Source: Pseudomonadota bacterium
GTDB lineage: Bacteria > Pseudomonadota > Alphaproteobacteria > Micropepsales > Micropepsaceae
Reading direction: 5' to 3'
DNA: 10,569 nucleotides
Assembly (NCBI GenBank): GCA_021817355.1
Contig: JAKAVI010000063.1
Span: 1-10,569 of the forward strand
Part shown: positions 1 through 8,492 of the stretch, one piece after another
Layout of the letters: each line of letters starts with the position of its first letter
Position numbering within the stretch: the first letter of the stretch is position 1
Notes under the pieces: generated by a model
What the model was told of the DNA's origin: nothing
The model's input: the letters and a program-made list of their open reading frames with translations, nothing else
Databases searched by the model: none
Translations under genes and position numbers: made by a program

Positions 1-1042
1 TGTCGCCTTGACCAATATTTCCTACGAATTTTCGGCGGTGTTCCACAATTCCATGCTACCGGCGATCGCTCCCCCCGAACGGGTAGGCGGCCTGTCCGGC
101 CTTGGTCTTGCTCTGGGCAATGTGGCGGGCATTCTGCTGCTCGGCTTCATGCTGATCGCGCTGTCGCTCCCGGGGCGGGTGCACTGGGCCATCGTACCGG
201 CCCATCCATTGTTTGGTATCAGCCAGGCCTTGCACGAGCCCGAACGCCTGGCGGGACCTTTGGCCGCGGTGTGGCTGGCAGTGTTCAGCGTGCCACTCTT
301 TCTCTTCACACCGGATCAGCCCAGCCTGCATCTTGGACTTTTGGGGGCGGTGCGCCAGGGCGTGCGCTCGGTCCTGCGTACCCTGCGCAGCCTTTCGCAT
401 TATCGTAACGTCGCCCATTATCTTGGTGCCCGCGCGGTATTCAATGACGGCATGACCGGGGTGCTCACCTTCAGCGGCATCTATGCTGCCGGCACCTTCC
501 ACTGGGGCGCCGTCCAGATGGCGTTTTATGGACTTGAGCTCTCGGTCTTCGCCGTAGTGGGAGGATTTCTGGGCGGCTGGCTTGATGATCGTCTTGGCTC
601 CAAGCCTACGCTGATCATCAGCCTGAGCGGAACCATCGTTTCATCGTTGCTCAGCCTGACCATGGGGCCGGATCGCATTTTCTGGTTCATTCACTACAGT
701 CTGCACTCCTCCCCGCTCTGGCGCTTTCCCATTTTCAACACACCTCCCGAACTGATTTTTCTGGCAGTGCTCAACATCGGTGCGACGTGTATCACCGCGG
801 CCTATGCCAGCTCGCGGACCATGCTGGCGCGCATTGCCCCGCCCGAGCGCATGGGAGAGTTCTTCGGAATATTCTCGTTGTCTGGAACGTCAACCACCTT
901 TCTGGCGCCGCTTGGCGTGTCGATCCTGACCGTGACCACGCACAGCCAACGCGGTGGTATGCTTGCGATCTCATTCTTTCTTGTGATCGGCCTTTTATGG
1001 CTGGTGGTCAGCGTCAAAGAGAGGTGCGCAAAGGCGATCTGA
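1..1042 (+). CDS. MFS transporter, UMF1/Atg22-like, 5'-truncated by window edge
   Basis: An inner-membrane transporter of the major facilitator superfamily; the substrate cannot be read from sequence. The reading frame is open to the first base, and a TTG at base 8 is only an internal codon, so the true start lies upstream. About 346 residues are visible against roughly 420-480 for the family, so some 100 N-terminal residues, perhaps three helices, are missing. The visible part has many hydrophobic segments of about 20 residues. A loop reading GGWLDDRLGSKPT (coded near 571-610) matches the MFS inter-helix motif GxLaDrxGrkxt. The opening segment (TNISYEFSAVFHNSMLP, then a Gly-rich helix) and the later GIYAAG segment resemble the UMF1 family (related to yeast Atg22), which is family knowledge applied by eye. 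The gene ends with TGA at 1040-1042, converging on purH 24 bases away. The MFS call is firm; the UMF1 subfamily is probable. Confidence 0.88.
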   Translation, partial: VALTNISYEFSAVFHNSMLPAIAPPERVGGLSGLGLALGNVAGILLLGFMLIALSLPGRVHWAIVPAHPLFGISQALHEPERLAGPLAAVWLAVFSVPLFLFTPDQPSLHLGLLGAVRQGVRSVLRTLRSLSHYRNVAHYLGARAVFNDGMTGVLTFSGIYAAGTFHWGAVQMAFYGLELSVFAVVGGFLGGWLDDRLGSKPTLIISLSGTIVSSLLSLTMGPDRIFWFIHYSLHSSPLWRFPIFNTPPELIFLAVLNIGATCITAAYASSRTMLARIAPPERMGEFFGIFSLSGTSTTFLAPLGVSILTVTTHSQRGGMLAISFFLVIGLLWLVVSVKERCAKAI

Positions 1043-1064
1043 GATTGATCAGCTGAGCGCACCT
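1022..1064. terminator. Inverted repeat across the convergent gene ends (candidate bidirectional terminator)
   Basis: AGGTGCGC at 1022-1029 is an exact reverse complement of GCGCACCT at 1057-1064. The 27-base interior holds further imperfect dyads (GCGATC and GATCAGC). The repeat covers the last codons of the transporter and almost reaches the purH stop at 1067-1069. Its position between two convergent genes suits a bidirectional terminator. There is no T-run on either strand, so intrinsic termination is not shown. Confidence 0.35.
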
Positions 1065-1066
1065 GG

Positions 1067-2665
1067 CTAATGACGAAAGTGCCGGTTTCCGGTAAATGCC
1101 ATGGTAAGGCCCGCGTCATCCGCCGCGGCGATGACCTTGCTGTCATTGATTGAGCCGCCGGGCTGGATGACCGCTGTTGCGCCCGCTTCGGCAACGGCCA
1201 GAAGTCCGTCGGGGAAGGGAAAAAACGCATCGGAGGCCGCTGCTGACCCCTTGGTCAGTGGCTGAGGCCAGCCAGCGATCTTGGCAGCATCCTGTGCCTT
1301 GATGAAGGCGATGCGAGCGGCATCGACCCGGCTCATCTGACCTGCGCCGATACCGGCGGTCTGGCCATCCTTGACATACACGATGGTATTGGACTTGACG
1401 TGCTTGGCCACCGTGAAAGCAAAGAGCATGTCGACGACTTCCTGCTCGGAGGGCTGACGCTTGGTGACGATGCGCATGTCCTGCCTCCCGATATGCGCAT
1501 GATCGCGGCTCTGCACGAGAAAGCCGCCCGCCACGCTGCGAAAACTTGCACCACCGCTGCGCGGATCCGGCAGGCCGCCGGCGATCAGCAACCGCAAATT
1601 CTTCTTGGCCGACAGGATACGTTGGGCCTCGGCATCTGCATCAGGTGCGATGATCACCTCGGTGAACAGCTTGGAAATTTCCTCGGCCGTGGCTGCATCC
1701 AGCTTGCGATTGAAGGCCAGAATGCCGCCAAAGGCGCTGACCGGGTCGCATGCCAGGGCTTTCACATAGGCTTCGTGAAGCGTTGCTGCCACCGCCACAC
1801 CACAGGGATTGGCGTGCTTGATGATGGCGCAGGCCGCACGCCCGCCCGGATCAAACTCACTGACGAGCTCATAGGCTGCGTCGGTATCGTTGATATTGTT
1901 GTATGAGAGCTCCTTGCCCTGAAGCTGGCGGGCACTGGCGACACCAAAACGGGCTTCACCGGTCACATAAAAGGCGGCGCGCTGGTGTGGGTTCTCGCCG
2001 TAACGCAGGGACTGTTTGAGATGTCCGGCGAGGCTGCGCCGCCGCGCCGGTTCCTCATCACCTGCCAGTTCGAGCTGCTCGGCCAGCCAGCTGGAGACGG
2101 CCGCATCATAGACGGCCGTGCGGGCGTAGGCGATCTGCGCCAGCTTGCGTCGTAGGGCGTAGGTTGTAGCACCTTGATGCGCTTCCATTTCTGCAAGCAC
2201 CCGGGGGTAGTCCTCGGTGTCGACGACCACGGTCAGCCAGGCGTGATTCTTTGCCGCCGAACGGGTCATGGCGGGGCCGCCAATGTCGATGTTTTCGATG
2301 GTCTCCTCATAGGAGGCCCCTTTGGCGACGGTGGCTTCGAAGGGATAAAGGTTGCAGACCAGCAGATCGATGCCGTCGATGCCATGCTCCCGCATCGCCG
2401 CGGCATGATCAGGCTTGTCGCGAAGCGCCAGAAATCCACCGTGAATCTTGGGATGCAAGGTCTTGACCCGGCCATCCATCATTTCAGGAAAGCCTGTCAC
2501 CTCCGCGACATCGCGCACCTGAAGGCCCGCCTGCCTGAGGCTCTTGGCCGTGCCGCCGGTGGAGATCAGCTCAACACCGTGGCGCGCAAGACCCTGGGCA
2601 AATTCGGCAAGGCCGGTTTTGTCGGAAACAGATAGCAAAGCGCGGCGAATGGGGCGCAAGGTCAT
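1067..2665 (-). CDS. purH: Bifunctional AICAR formyltransferase / IMP cyclohydrolase
   Basis: PurH catalyses the last two steps of de novo purine synthesis in the cytosol: formylation of AICAR with 10-formyl-THF to FAICAR, then ring closure to IMP. The product is 532 residues, normal for the family. Residues 1 to about 200 form the MGS-like cyclohydrolase domain, starting [12 protein letters not shown] with STGGTA near 35-40, [16 protein letters not shown] near 57-72 and NIDIGGPAM near 125-133. The C-terminal transformylase domain has RYGENPHQ at 221-228, the catalytic Lys-His pair in KHANPCG (K283, H284) and the typical C-terminal end FTGNRHFRH. The frame stays open upstream to an ATG at 2800, but the ATG at 2663-2665 is chosen because the conserved N-terminus begins six residues after it. 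No strong Shine-Dalgarno is visible before that ATG. It converges on the MFS gene and is divergent from the M28 peptidase gene. No key residue appears missing. Confidence 0.97.
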   Translation of the reverse strand: MTLRPIRRALLSVSDKTGLAEFAQGLARHGVELISTGGTAKSLRQAGLQVRDVAEVTGFPEMMDGRVKTLHPKIHGGFLALRDKPDHAAAMREHGIDGIDLLVCNLYPFEATVAKGASYEETIENIDIGGPAMTRSAAKNHAWLTVVVDTEDYPRVLAEMEAHQGATTYALRRKLAQIAYARTAVYDAAVSSWLAEQLELAGDEEPARRRSLAGHLKQSLRYGENPHQRAAFYVTGEARFGVASARQLQGKELSYNNINDTDAAYELVSEFDPGGRAACAIIKHANPCGVAVAATLHEAYVKALACDPVSAFGGILAFNRKLDAATAEEISKLFTEVIIAPDADAEAQRILSAKKNLRLLIAGGLPDPRSGGASFRSVAGGFLVQSRDHAHIGRQDMRIVTKRQPSEQEVVDMLFAFTVAKHVKSNTIVYVKDGQTAGIGAGQMSRVDAARIAFIKAQDAAKIAGWPQPLTKGSAAASDAFFPFPDGLLAVAEAGATAVIQPGGSINDSKVIAAADDAGLTMAFTGNRHFRH

Positions 2666-2963
2666 GGTCGACTCGAACGTTGCGGTAGCGAGGCGCTCAT
2701 AGACCCATAGGCCTTCGAAGAAAAGGCCGCCAGGTAGCCGGCATTGGGTCCTTTTCATCATGCGCCCTCTATCTGGCCCCTCCGCGGCCTGCCCGGACAA
2801 GTGCTTGTGGCTGGTTCCGGCGGCGAGGACGCCTTACCCGGGCCGCCTACTGCCACCGGGCCCCCGCAAACCATGTGAATGCTTTGTCATATCGAGAATC
2901 TGTGACTTGCCCGCCACCCTCGCCACGCGCCACTGTCGCAGGGTACCAATGGGGGAAGTCGGG
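2666..2963. promoter_or_regulatory. Intergenic region between divergent purH and M28 peptidase genes, with a leader hairpin
   Basis: These 298 bases should hold the promoters of both divergent genes. I see no convincing sigma-70 hexamer pair for either. TTGTCA at 2884-2889 is a possible -35 for the peptidase gene but lacks a good -10 at the right distance. Near the purH side there is a perfect hairpin, GGCCTT at 2710-2715 and AAGGCC at 2723-2728 with a 7-base loop, which would lie in the purH leader if transcription starts upstream of it. It has no T-run after it, so it is not an intrinsic terminator by eye. A GC-rich imperfect dyad lies around 2840-2875. No PurR-like palindrome or known riboswitch is recognised. 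Confidence 0.4.
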
Positions 2964-4346
2964 ATGAAGCGGACGTGGATGGCAGGGCTGATTGCCCTAT
3001 CGGCGGTGACGGTGGCGCAGGCGCAGGTCACGCCAACCCCGCCCTTGAAGGATCACCGTTTGCTCGTGACGCTGGCCCATGCTGTCCAGCCGAGGGATCT
3101 CAAGCTCGTTCTGACCAAGCTTGTGTCCTTTGGCACCCGTCATACGCTGTCCACGACCACCTCACCGGTGCGCGGGATCGGTGCTGCGCGGCGCTGGGTC
3201 AAATCGCATTTCGAGGAAATATCAAAGCAATGCGGCGGCTGTCTGAAGATCGAGACGCCCACAGATGTCGTCACCGGACCGCGTATCCCCAAGCCGACCG
3301 AGATCAAGGATGTGCTCGCGGTGCTGCCGGGGACGACCGACCCGTCACGGGTGATCGTGATATCAGGACATCTGGACAGCCGCGTTACCAACGTGATGAA
3401 CGCCACTTCCAATGCTCCGGGCGCTGATGACGATGGCTCGGGAAGCACTGCCGTCATCGAAGCGGCAAAGGTTCTGTCCCAGCATCGCTTTCCGGCCACG
3501 TTGGTTTTTGCGGTGCTTTCGGGTGAAGAGCAGGACCTTTACGGCGGCAAGCTTCTGGCCAAATACGCCCATGCGCAGCATTGGCAGGTCGAGGCGGATC
3601 TCAACAACGACATCATCGGCAGCACGATGGGTGACAACGGCCAGCACATTTCCAATTATGTGCGTGTATTCTCGGAAGGCACCAAGTCGACAGAGACCCC
3701 GCAACAGGCTGCAATAAGGCGCTATAATGGTGGTGAGGTGGATAGCCCCTCGCGCGAGCTCGCCCGCTATGTCGCGGGCCTGGCGCAGGCCTACCTGCCA
3801 GGTTTCTCCGCGCACATGATCTATCGCACGGACCGATACTCGCGCGGTGGCGACCAGGTTCCTATGCTCGCGGCTGGATTTCCCGCGGTGCGTTTCACCG
3901 AAGCCATCGAAAATTATGACCATGAGCACCAGGACGTGCGCGTCCAGAACGGTATTCAGTACGGTGACCGCGAGCGCTTTATTGACTTTCCATACCTGGC
4001 GCGGGTGACGACGTTGAACATTCTGACTATGGCGGCGCTGGCCATGGCGCCGCCGCCGCCCCGCCATCTGGCGATTAAGGGCGCGGTCAGTCATAACACG
4101 GTGGTCAGCTGGTCGAAGGCTCCCGGTGCTGCGTCCTACAACGTGTGGTGGCGCAATACCATCGCGCCATACTGGACCCACCACCGCAGTGCAGGGAATG
4201 CAACCAGCCTGACGCTGGATAACATCACGATCGACGACTGGTTCTTCGGCGTTTCCTCGGTTTCCAAAGCCGGCTATGCCAGTCCGGTGGAGTTTCCCGG
4301 TGCGGCAGGATCTTTCGTAACCAAACTGCCGGAGGCGACGCACTAG
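2964..4346 (+). CDS. Secreted M28-family zinc aminopeptidase with C-terminal fibronectin-III-like domain
   Basis: A di-zinc exopeptidase of the M28 family, predicted to be exported and to trim N-terminal residues from peptides; its specificity is unknown. The start at 2964 is preferred over an in-frame ATG at 2949 because GGGGGAAG (2951-2958) lies 5 bases before it and because it gives a clean signal peptide: MKRT, a hydrophobic core, then AQA with likely cleavage between residues 20 and 21. The 460-residue product carries the expected metal and catalytic set in order: H136 and D138 in GHLDS, GADDDGSG (D155-D157), the catalytic and ligand glutamates E188-E189 in SGEEQ, D216 in NND, and a late histidine in NYDHEHQD (H320 or H322). 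C90 and C93 form a CGGC pair that may be a disulfide in the periplasm. From about residue 365 a beta-rich segment (VVSWSKAPGAASYNVWWR) looks like a fibronectin-III module. It is divergent from purH, and the TerB-like gene follows after 54 bases. Confidence 0.93.
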   Translation: MKRTWMAGLIALSAVTVAQAQVTPTPPLKDHRLLVTLAHAVQPRDLKLVLTKLVSFGTRHTLSTTTSPVRGIGAARRWVKSHFEEISKQCGGCLKIETPTDVVTGPRIPKPTEIKDVLAVLPGTTDPSRVIVISGHLDSRVTNVMNATSNAPGADDDGSGSTAVIEAAKVLSQHRFPATLVFAVLSGEEQDLYGGKLLAKYAHAQHWQVEADLNNDIIGSTMGDNGQHISNYVRVFSEGTKSTETPQQAAIRRYNGGEVDSPSRELARYVAGLAQAYLPGFSAHMIYRTDRYSRGGDQVPMLAAGFPAVRFTEAIENYDHEHQDVRVQNGIQYGDRERFIDFPYLARVTTLNILTMAALAMAPPPPRHLAIKGAVSHNTVVSWSKAPGAASYNVWWRNTIAPYWTHHRSAGNATSLTLDNITIDDWFFGVSSVSKAGYASPVEFPGAAGSFVTKLPEATH

Positions 4347-4400
4347 CACTTGGTGTGTCCAGACGTTTCCGGCCCGGCAGCCAAGGGCTCTTCGCGACGC

Positions 4401-4850
4401 ATGTTCGAGCAGTTGATGCATTTTCTCGGTACGGATCAGGCGCCTAAGACGCCTGATCCGCGGCTTGCAGTGGCAACGCTTCTGGTCGAGGCCGCCAACC
4501 GATCAGACCACTTTGCCGATCACGAGCGGGCCATGATCCGCAAGCTTTTAGGGCAATGCTTCGGACTTGCGCCGGAGGAGTGCGCCAGTCTGCTTGCCCG
4601 TGCGGAGGAAAAGCAGCGCGATCTGGTGCAACTTCAACCCTACACTCATGCCATCTTCGAGCAGATGGCGCCCGGAGAACGGACGCGGGTCATCGAGATG
4701 CTGTGGGAAGTAGTCTACGCCGATGGCGTGCTGGAACCCGAAGAGGACGCGCTGGTACGGAAGGTCGCCGGTCTGATTTATGTGGACGACGTCACTCGCA
4801 CCGAAGCACGCCGGCGCGTCGTGGCCCGCCTGAATGAGGAAAAGTCCTGA
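4401..4850 (+). CDS. TerB-family protein (tellurite-resistance TerB-like, COG4103 type)
   Basis: A 149-residue, helix-rich acidic cytosolic protein. The pair of matching segments is typical of TerB-like folds: RSDHFADHERAMIRKLL in the N-terminal half and YADGVLEPEEDALVRKVA in the C-terminal half, the second with acidic residues that could bind a metal. Such stand-alone proteins are common in proteobacteria and their role is not established; tellurite resistance should not be inferred from the name. The ATG at 4401 is chosen because FEQLMHFLG right after it fits the family start. An in-frame TTG at 4350 would add 17 residues that look unrelated. A weak AAGGG at 4383-4387 lies 13 bases upstream of 4401, rather far. 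It follows the peptidase gene by 54 bases and may share its transcript, and it converges on bioA. Confidence 0.82.
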   Translation: MFEQLMHFLGTDQAPKTPDPRLAVATLLVEAANRSDHFADHERAMIRKLLGQCFGLAPEECASLLARAEEKQRDLVQLQPYTHAIFEQMAPGERTRVIEMLWEVVYADGVLEPEEDALVRKVAGLIYVDDVTRTEARRRVVARLNEEKS

Positions 4851-4882
4851 CGCGCGGGCGCCGGCATCCTTTATATGGGTGT

Positions 4883-4959
4883 CGGTATCCGTACCGAAGC
4901 TGCCCGCCCGTCGTCATGACGGGCTCAGCCACGGTGGTCCAAAAAATGACGGCGGGCAG
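4883..4959. terminator. Nested hairpins between convergent TerB gene and bioA (candidate bidirectional terminator)
   Basis: Three inverted repeats fill the 115-base gap. CGGTA/TACCG at 4883-4896 encloses a TCCG tetraloop. GCCCGTC (4906-4912) pairs with GACGGGC (4918-4924) around GTCAT. CTGCCCGCC (4900-4908) pairs with GGCGGGCAG (4951-4959) over a longer span and overlaps the second stem, so the two would compete. An A6 run at 4941-4946 gives TTTTTT on the bioA strand, but it lies upstream of the strong stem in that direction, so it is not a classic terminator tail. A role in ending both converging transcripts is inferred from position. Confidence 0.45.
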
Positions 4960-4965
4960 GTGCCC

Positions 4966-6231
4966 TTACCGTCGCTTGAGCACGGTTAAAATTGCGGTGC
5001 AGAGCTTTTCAAGATCGTCCTGCGCGATGTTCAGTGCCGGGGTCAGATAGACGATATTGCGAAATGGCCGCACGAACACGCCTTCCTCGACGAAGGCCTG
5101 CTTCAAGCCGTTAAGGTCATCAATCCTGTCAAGTTCCACGACCCCAACGCATCCGCGCACGCGGACATCGACGACACCGCGAAGGGGAAGGGCGTGACCG
5201 AGCATGTGCGCCATGGTTTTGCCGGCTTCAGCACCCTGGACGAGCCGGGGCTCCTCTTCGAACAGGTCGAGCGAAGCATTGGCTGCGGCACAGGCCAAGG
5301 CATTGCCCATGAAGGTCGGACCATGCATCAGTGCATGGCCTGGATCATCAGACCAGAAGCTGGCGAAAATCTCCGAACTTGCCACGGTCGCCGCCAGGGG
5401 CAGGGTGCCCCCCGAAAGCCCCTTGCCCAGGGTGACGATGTCCGGCACGACATCGCACACGTCACAGGCAAACATCGGCCCTGTGCGGCCAAATCCGGTA
5501 AAGATCTCATCGGCAATCAGAAGTATGTGATGGCGCCGGGCCACATCACGGATGCGCATCAAGCATTGCTCGTCATGGAACAGCATTCCGCCGGCGCCCT
5601 GCACCAGCGGTTCGATGATGATTGCGGCAATCTCTTCGGCGTGCTGCGCAATGACCGCATCAAAGCCAGCCGCAGTTTGCTCGTCACGGGGTAGGTCGAC
5701 GATGAAGTGCTGGTTGAGAATGCCTGAAAACAGGGCGTGCATGCCTTCTTCCGGGTCGCAGACGGCCATCGTGCCCAAGGTATCGCCGTGGTAGCCACCC
5801 TTGAAGGCGACAAATTTCGTGCGCCGCGACGTTCCCGCATTGAGGTGATATTGCAGGGACATCTTCATCGCGACCTCGACGGCCACAGAGCCTGAATCGG
5901 AAAAGAAGACGCGCGTCAGTTTGGGCGGCAGAAGGGCACACAAACGCTCTGCGAGCCGGAGTGCCGGCTCGTGCACAAGCCCGCCCAGCATAACGTGCGG
6001 CATAGAGTTCAACTGCTGTCTGAGTTTTTCCGCAATATGGGGATGGTTGTAACCGTGACAGGCCGTCCACCACGAGCCCACACCGTCGACGAGTTCACGG
6101 CCGTCGGCAAGAACGATACGCGAGCCGTACGTGCGCGCTGCCGCGAGCGGCAGGCGCATGGTTTTCATCTGCGTGTAGGGCAGCCAGATATGCCTGAGGC
6201 CGCTGTCATACCAGTGGGGATGGGCACTCAT
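4966..6231 (-). CDS. bioA: Adenosylmethionine-8-amino-7-oxononanoate aminotransferase (DAPA synthase)
   Basis: BioA converts 7-keto-8-aminopelargonic acid (KAPA) to 7,8-diaminopelargonic acid (DAPA), using PLP and S-adenosylmethionine as the unusual amino donor. The 421-residue product matches the family: HIWLPYTQMK near residues 14-23, DGVGSWW at 49-55, GYHGDTLG at 146-153, the PLP-ring aspartate D241 in IADEIFTGFGRTG, and the PLP-binding lysine K270 in TLGKGLSGG. It is the second gene of a bioB-bioA transcript on the minus strand: the bioB stop lies 15 bases upstream of its ATG. No strong Shine-Dalgarno is seen in that gap, so translation may depend partly on coupling to bioB. The lysine-using variant BioK cannot be fully excluded by eye, but the sequence looks like the common SAM-dependent type. 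Confidence 0.97.
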   Translation of the reverse strand: MSAHPHWYDSGLRHIWLPYTQMKTMRLPLAAARTYGSRIVLADGRELVDGVGSWWTACHGYNHPHIAEKLRQQLNSMPHVMLGGLVHEPALRLAERLCALLPPKLTRVFFSDSGSVAVEVAMKMSLQYHLNAGTSRRTKFVAFKGGYHGDTLGTMAVCDPEEGMHALFSGILNQHFIVDLPRDEQTAAGFDAVIAQHAEEIAAIIIEPLVQGAGGMLFHDEQCLMRIRDVARRHHILLIADEIFTGFGRTGPMFACDVCDVVPDIVTLGKGLSGGTLPLAATVASSEIFASFWSDDPGHALMHGPTFMGNALACAAANASLDLFEEEPRLVQGAEAGKTMAHMLGHALPLRGVVDVRVRGCVGVVELDRIDDLNGLKQAFVEEGVFVRPFRNIVYLTPALNIAQDDLEKLCTAILTVLKRR

Positions 6232-6246
6232 CGGACCGCGATGCGC

Positions 6247-7221
6247 CTACAACGCCATCGCCCGAATGCCAAGCCGCTCAAAGAGCGCGGCATCGCGATC
6301 ACGGCTGGGGTTGGGGGTGGTCAGAAGCTTGGCACCACAGAAGATTGAATTTGCGCCTGCAAAGAAGGCGAGGGCCTGACCTTCATCGCTCATTGTTTCG
6401 CGACCCGCGGACAACCTGACCATGGATGCGGGCATGGTCAGGCGGGCAACGGCGATGGTCCGTACGAATTCAATGATGTCAGCCGCCTGCCCTTTGGACA
6501 CGGGCGTGCCCTCGACCTGAACAAGCATGTTGATCGGTACGCTTTCAGGGTGGACCGGCAGCGTCGCCAGGGCATGGATCATGCCGATGCGGTCCTTCTG
6601 GGTCTCTCCCATTCCCACGATTCCGCCACAGCAGACGTGAATGCCGGCATCCCGCACATGGGCCAAGGTGTCGAGACGATCCTGATAGGTACGTGTACTG
6701 ATGATTTCACCATAGTATTCCGGCGAGGTGTCCAGATTATGGTTGTAGTAGTCGAGACCGGCTGCTTTCAGCTTGTTCGCCTGCATCGCCGTGAGCATGC
6801 CGAGTGTGACGCAGGTTTCCATGCCCAGAGCACGGACGCCTTCAACCATCTGGCAGACCGTATCAAGGTCACGGTCCTTGGGAGAGCGCCACGCTGCGCC
6901 CATGCAGAAGCGGGTTGCGCCACCCTCCTTTGCTGCGCGCGCATCCTTCAGGACGGTTTCAATTTCCATCAGCTTTTCGGCCTTGACACCGGTGTCATGA
7001 GCCGCGCTCTGCGGGCAATAGGCACAGTCTTCCGGGCAGCCGCCGGTCTTGATCGACAGCAGAGTGGAGATCTGTACCTCGCTTGCATCGAAGCGGGCGC
7101 GGTGCACCGTGTGGGCGCGGTAGATCAGTTCCGCAAAAGGTAGGGCGAAGAGGTCGGCAATTTCCTGCCGGCTCCAATCATGGCGCAGCTTGCCTGCATC
7201 AAGGTTGACGGGGGCGTTCAC
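6247..7221 (-). CDS. bioB: Biotin synthase (radical SAM, GTG start)
   Basis: BioB inserts sulfur into dethiobiotin to make biotin, by radical SAM chemistry and with a sacrificial [2Fe-2S] cluster. With the GTG at 7219-7221 as start the product is 324 residues. That start is chosen because GGAGG (7230-7234, minus strand) lies 8 bases before it; an upstream in-frame ATG at 7293 would add 24 unconserved residues and run through the promoter area. The radical SAM cluster cysteines are C62, C66 and C69 in [11 protein letters not shown]. The second-cluster ligands are C106, C137, C197 and R269 (VRLSAGRE), all offset by nine from the E. coli residues C97, C128, C188 and R260. [12 protein letters not shown] near 159-170 is also a family hallmark. 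It is the first gene of the bioB-bioA pair, divergent from bioF. Confidence 0.97.
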   Translation of the reverse strand: MNAPVNLDAGKLRHDWSRQEIADLFALPFAELIYRAHTVHRARFDASEVQISTLLSIKTGGCPEDCAYCPQSAAHDTGVKAEKLMEIETVLKDARAAKEGGATRFCMGAAWRSPKDRDLDTVCQMVEGVRALGMETCVTLGMLTAMQANKLKAAGLDYYNHNLDTSPEYYGEIISTRTYQDRLDTLAHVRDAGIHVCCGGIVGMGETQKDRIGMIHALATLPVHPESVPINMLVQVEGTPVSKGQAADIIEFVRTIAVARLTMPASMVRLSAGRETMSDEGQALAFFAGANSIFCGAKLLTTPNPSRDRDAALFERLGIRAMAL

Positions 7222-7306
7222 GGGCAGGTCCTCCGGATAACGGGATTGGAACGGCAGGCTACAGGCATTATATCGGCTACGACAGAGGCGCAAGCGGGGT
7301 GGCGGG
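7222..7306. promoter_or_regulatory. Divergent bioB/bioF control region with overlapping promoter candidates
   Basis: This 85-base gap serves both biotin gene pairs. On the minus strand 7267-7272 reads TATAAT, a perfect -10 for bioB, but the -35 is poor (TTGCGC at 7288-7293 with 15 bases between, or GCTTGC at 7290-7295 with 17). On the plus strand TTGGAA (7246-7251), a 17-base spacer and TATATC (7269-7274) form a candidate bioF promoter using the same AT-rich core, so the two promoters would overlap. GGCTAC occurs twice on the plus strand, at 7257-7262 and 7275-7280, bracketing that core. I find neither a BirA operator (TTGTAAACC-type dyad) nor a BioR box (TTATNNATAA). Regulation therefore remains unidentified. 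Confidence 0.55.
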
Positions 7307-8464
7307 ATGGCAGGATCCCTGGATCTTTACGCGGAGGAGAAGCTGGCGGCTCTCGACGCTCAAGCACTCCGCCGCCGTTTGCGCGATACTGCGCGTGAAG
7401 GCGTGTGGATTGTCCGTGGCGGCCGACGGTTACTTTCGTTCTCCTGCAACGACTATCTCGGCCTCAGCGTGCATCCGGAGCTCAAAGCCGCGGCCAAGGC
7501 GGCCATCGACCGCTATGGCGTCGGAGCCGGTGCCTCACGGCTGGTGACGGGCAATCACCCGCTATACGGCGTACTCGAGCAGCGGCTAGCGGAACTGAAA
7601 AAAGCAGACGATGCCTGCGTCTTTGGGTCGGGCTATCTGGCCAATACCGGCATTGTGCCAAGTCTTGTGGGAACGGAAGACGTGATTTTTGCGGACGCAT
7701 TGTGCCACTCCTGCCTCTGGGCCGGTGCGCAATTGTCGCAGGCCCGGGTTCATGCCTTTCGCCATAACGACATCGCCCATCTGAAAGACCTGCTTGCCCG
7801 CCATCGTCCCGCCCATGCGCACGCCCTCATTCTGACGGACGGCGTGTTTTCGATGGATGGAGACCTCGCACCTTTGCCCGAGCTCGCGCGCCTGGCCGGA
7901 AAATTTGATGCCTGGCTGATGAGCGATGATGCTCACGGTCTTGGCGTTCTGGGAGCTGGTGCTGGTTCTGCAGCGGCTATGGGGGTGACACCGGACCTGC
8001 AGATGGGCACTTTATCCAAGGCACTGGGTTCCTATGGCGGCTATTTGTGCGCAAACCGGCCGGTGATCGAGCTCATGCGGACCAGGGCGCGGACGCTGAT
8101 TTACTCGACAGGGCTGCCCCCGGCACAGATTGCGGCGGCCATAGCGGCGCTTGACATCATCCGCAAAGAGCCGGAGCGGGTCGCGGCACCATTGGCCAAG
8201 GCCCGCGCGTTTACCGGCGCGCTCGGTCTGGCACCCGCCCAGAGCCCGATTGTGCCGCTGGTGTTGGGCGAGGAGGTGTCGGCGCTGCGCGCCTCGTCGA
8301 TACTTGAAGAGGCGGGTTTTGCTGTCGTTGCCATCCGGCCACCGACGGTTCCAGCGGGTACCGCCCGCCTGCGGATCGCATTCAGTGCACTGCATGCCGA
8401 TGATGATGTCATGCGTCTCGCCGAAACAGTTCGGACAAAGGTCCTGATGGCGCACGACCGATGA
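7307..8464 (+). CDS. bioF: 8-amino-7-oxononanoate synthase (KAPA synthase)
   Basis: BioF condenses L-alanine with pimeloyl-ACP or pimeloyl-CoA, releasing CO2, to give KAPA: the first ring-building step of biotin synthesis. It is a PLP enzyme of the alpha-oxoamine synthase family. The 385-residue product shows [10 protein letters not shown] near 46-55, [12 protein letters not shown] near 70-80, the PLP aspartate D208 in [11 protein letters not shown] (with H210), and the Schiff-base lysine K238 in [12 protein letters not shown]. The start at 7307 follows a purine-rich GGGGTGGCGGG that can serve as ribosome site. It is the first gene of the bioF-bioD pair, 28 bases before bioD, and divergent from bioB. 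KAPA made here is the substrate of BioA encoded on the other arm. Confidence 0.96.
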   Translation: MAGSLDLYAEEKLAALDAQALRRRLRDTAREGVWIVRGGRRLLSFSCNDYLGLSVHPELKAAAKAAIDRYGVGAGASRLVTGNHPLYGVLEQRLAELKKADDACVFGSGYLANTGIVPSLVGTEDVIFADALCHSCLWAGAQLSQARVHAFRHNDIAHLKDLLARHRPAHAHALILTDGVFSMDGDLAPLPELARLAGKFDAWLMSDDAHGLGVLGAGAGSAAAMGVTPDLQMGTLSKALGSYGGYLCANRPVIELMRTRARTLIYSTGLPPAQIAAAIAALDIIRKEPERVAAPLAKARAFTGALGLAPAQSPIVPLVLGEEVSALRASSILEEAGFAVVAIRPPTVPAGTARLRIAFSALHADDDVMRLAETVRTKVLMAHDR

Positions 8465-8492
8465 CATTGGTGGATGCAGCGAGGCTTTCTGG

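Noticed and set aside
2666..2800. Longer PurH start at 2800
   Set aside because: The extra 45 residues resemble no PurH N-terminus, while the conserved [12 protein letters not shown] begins just after the ATG at 2665.
3363..4421. Long open frame of about 350 codons on the minus strand
   Set aside because: It lies antisense to the M28 peptidase gene, which carries the full metal-binding motif set; the antisense product shows no recognisable domain. It is a by-product of GC-rich codon use.
4401..4850. Tellurite resistance determinant
   Set aside because: The TerB-like fold alone does not show this; no terC, terD, terE or terZ partners are in the window.
7222..7306. BioR or BirA operator in the bio control region
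   Set aside because: The AT-rich core GCATTATATCG does not fit TTATNNATAA, and no long TTGTNAACC-type dyad is present.
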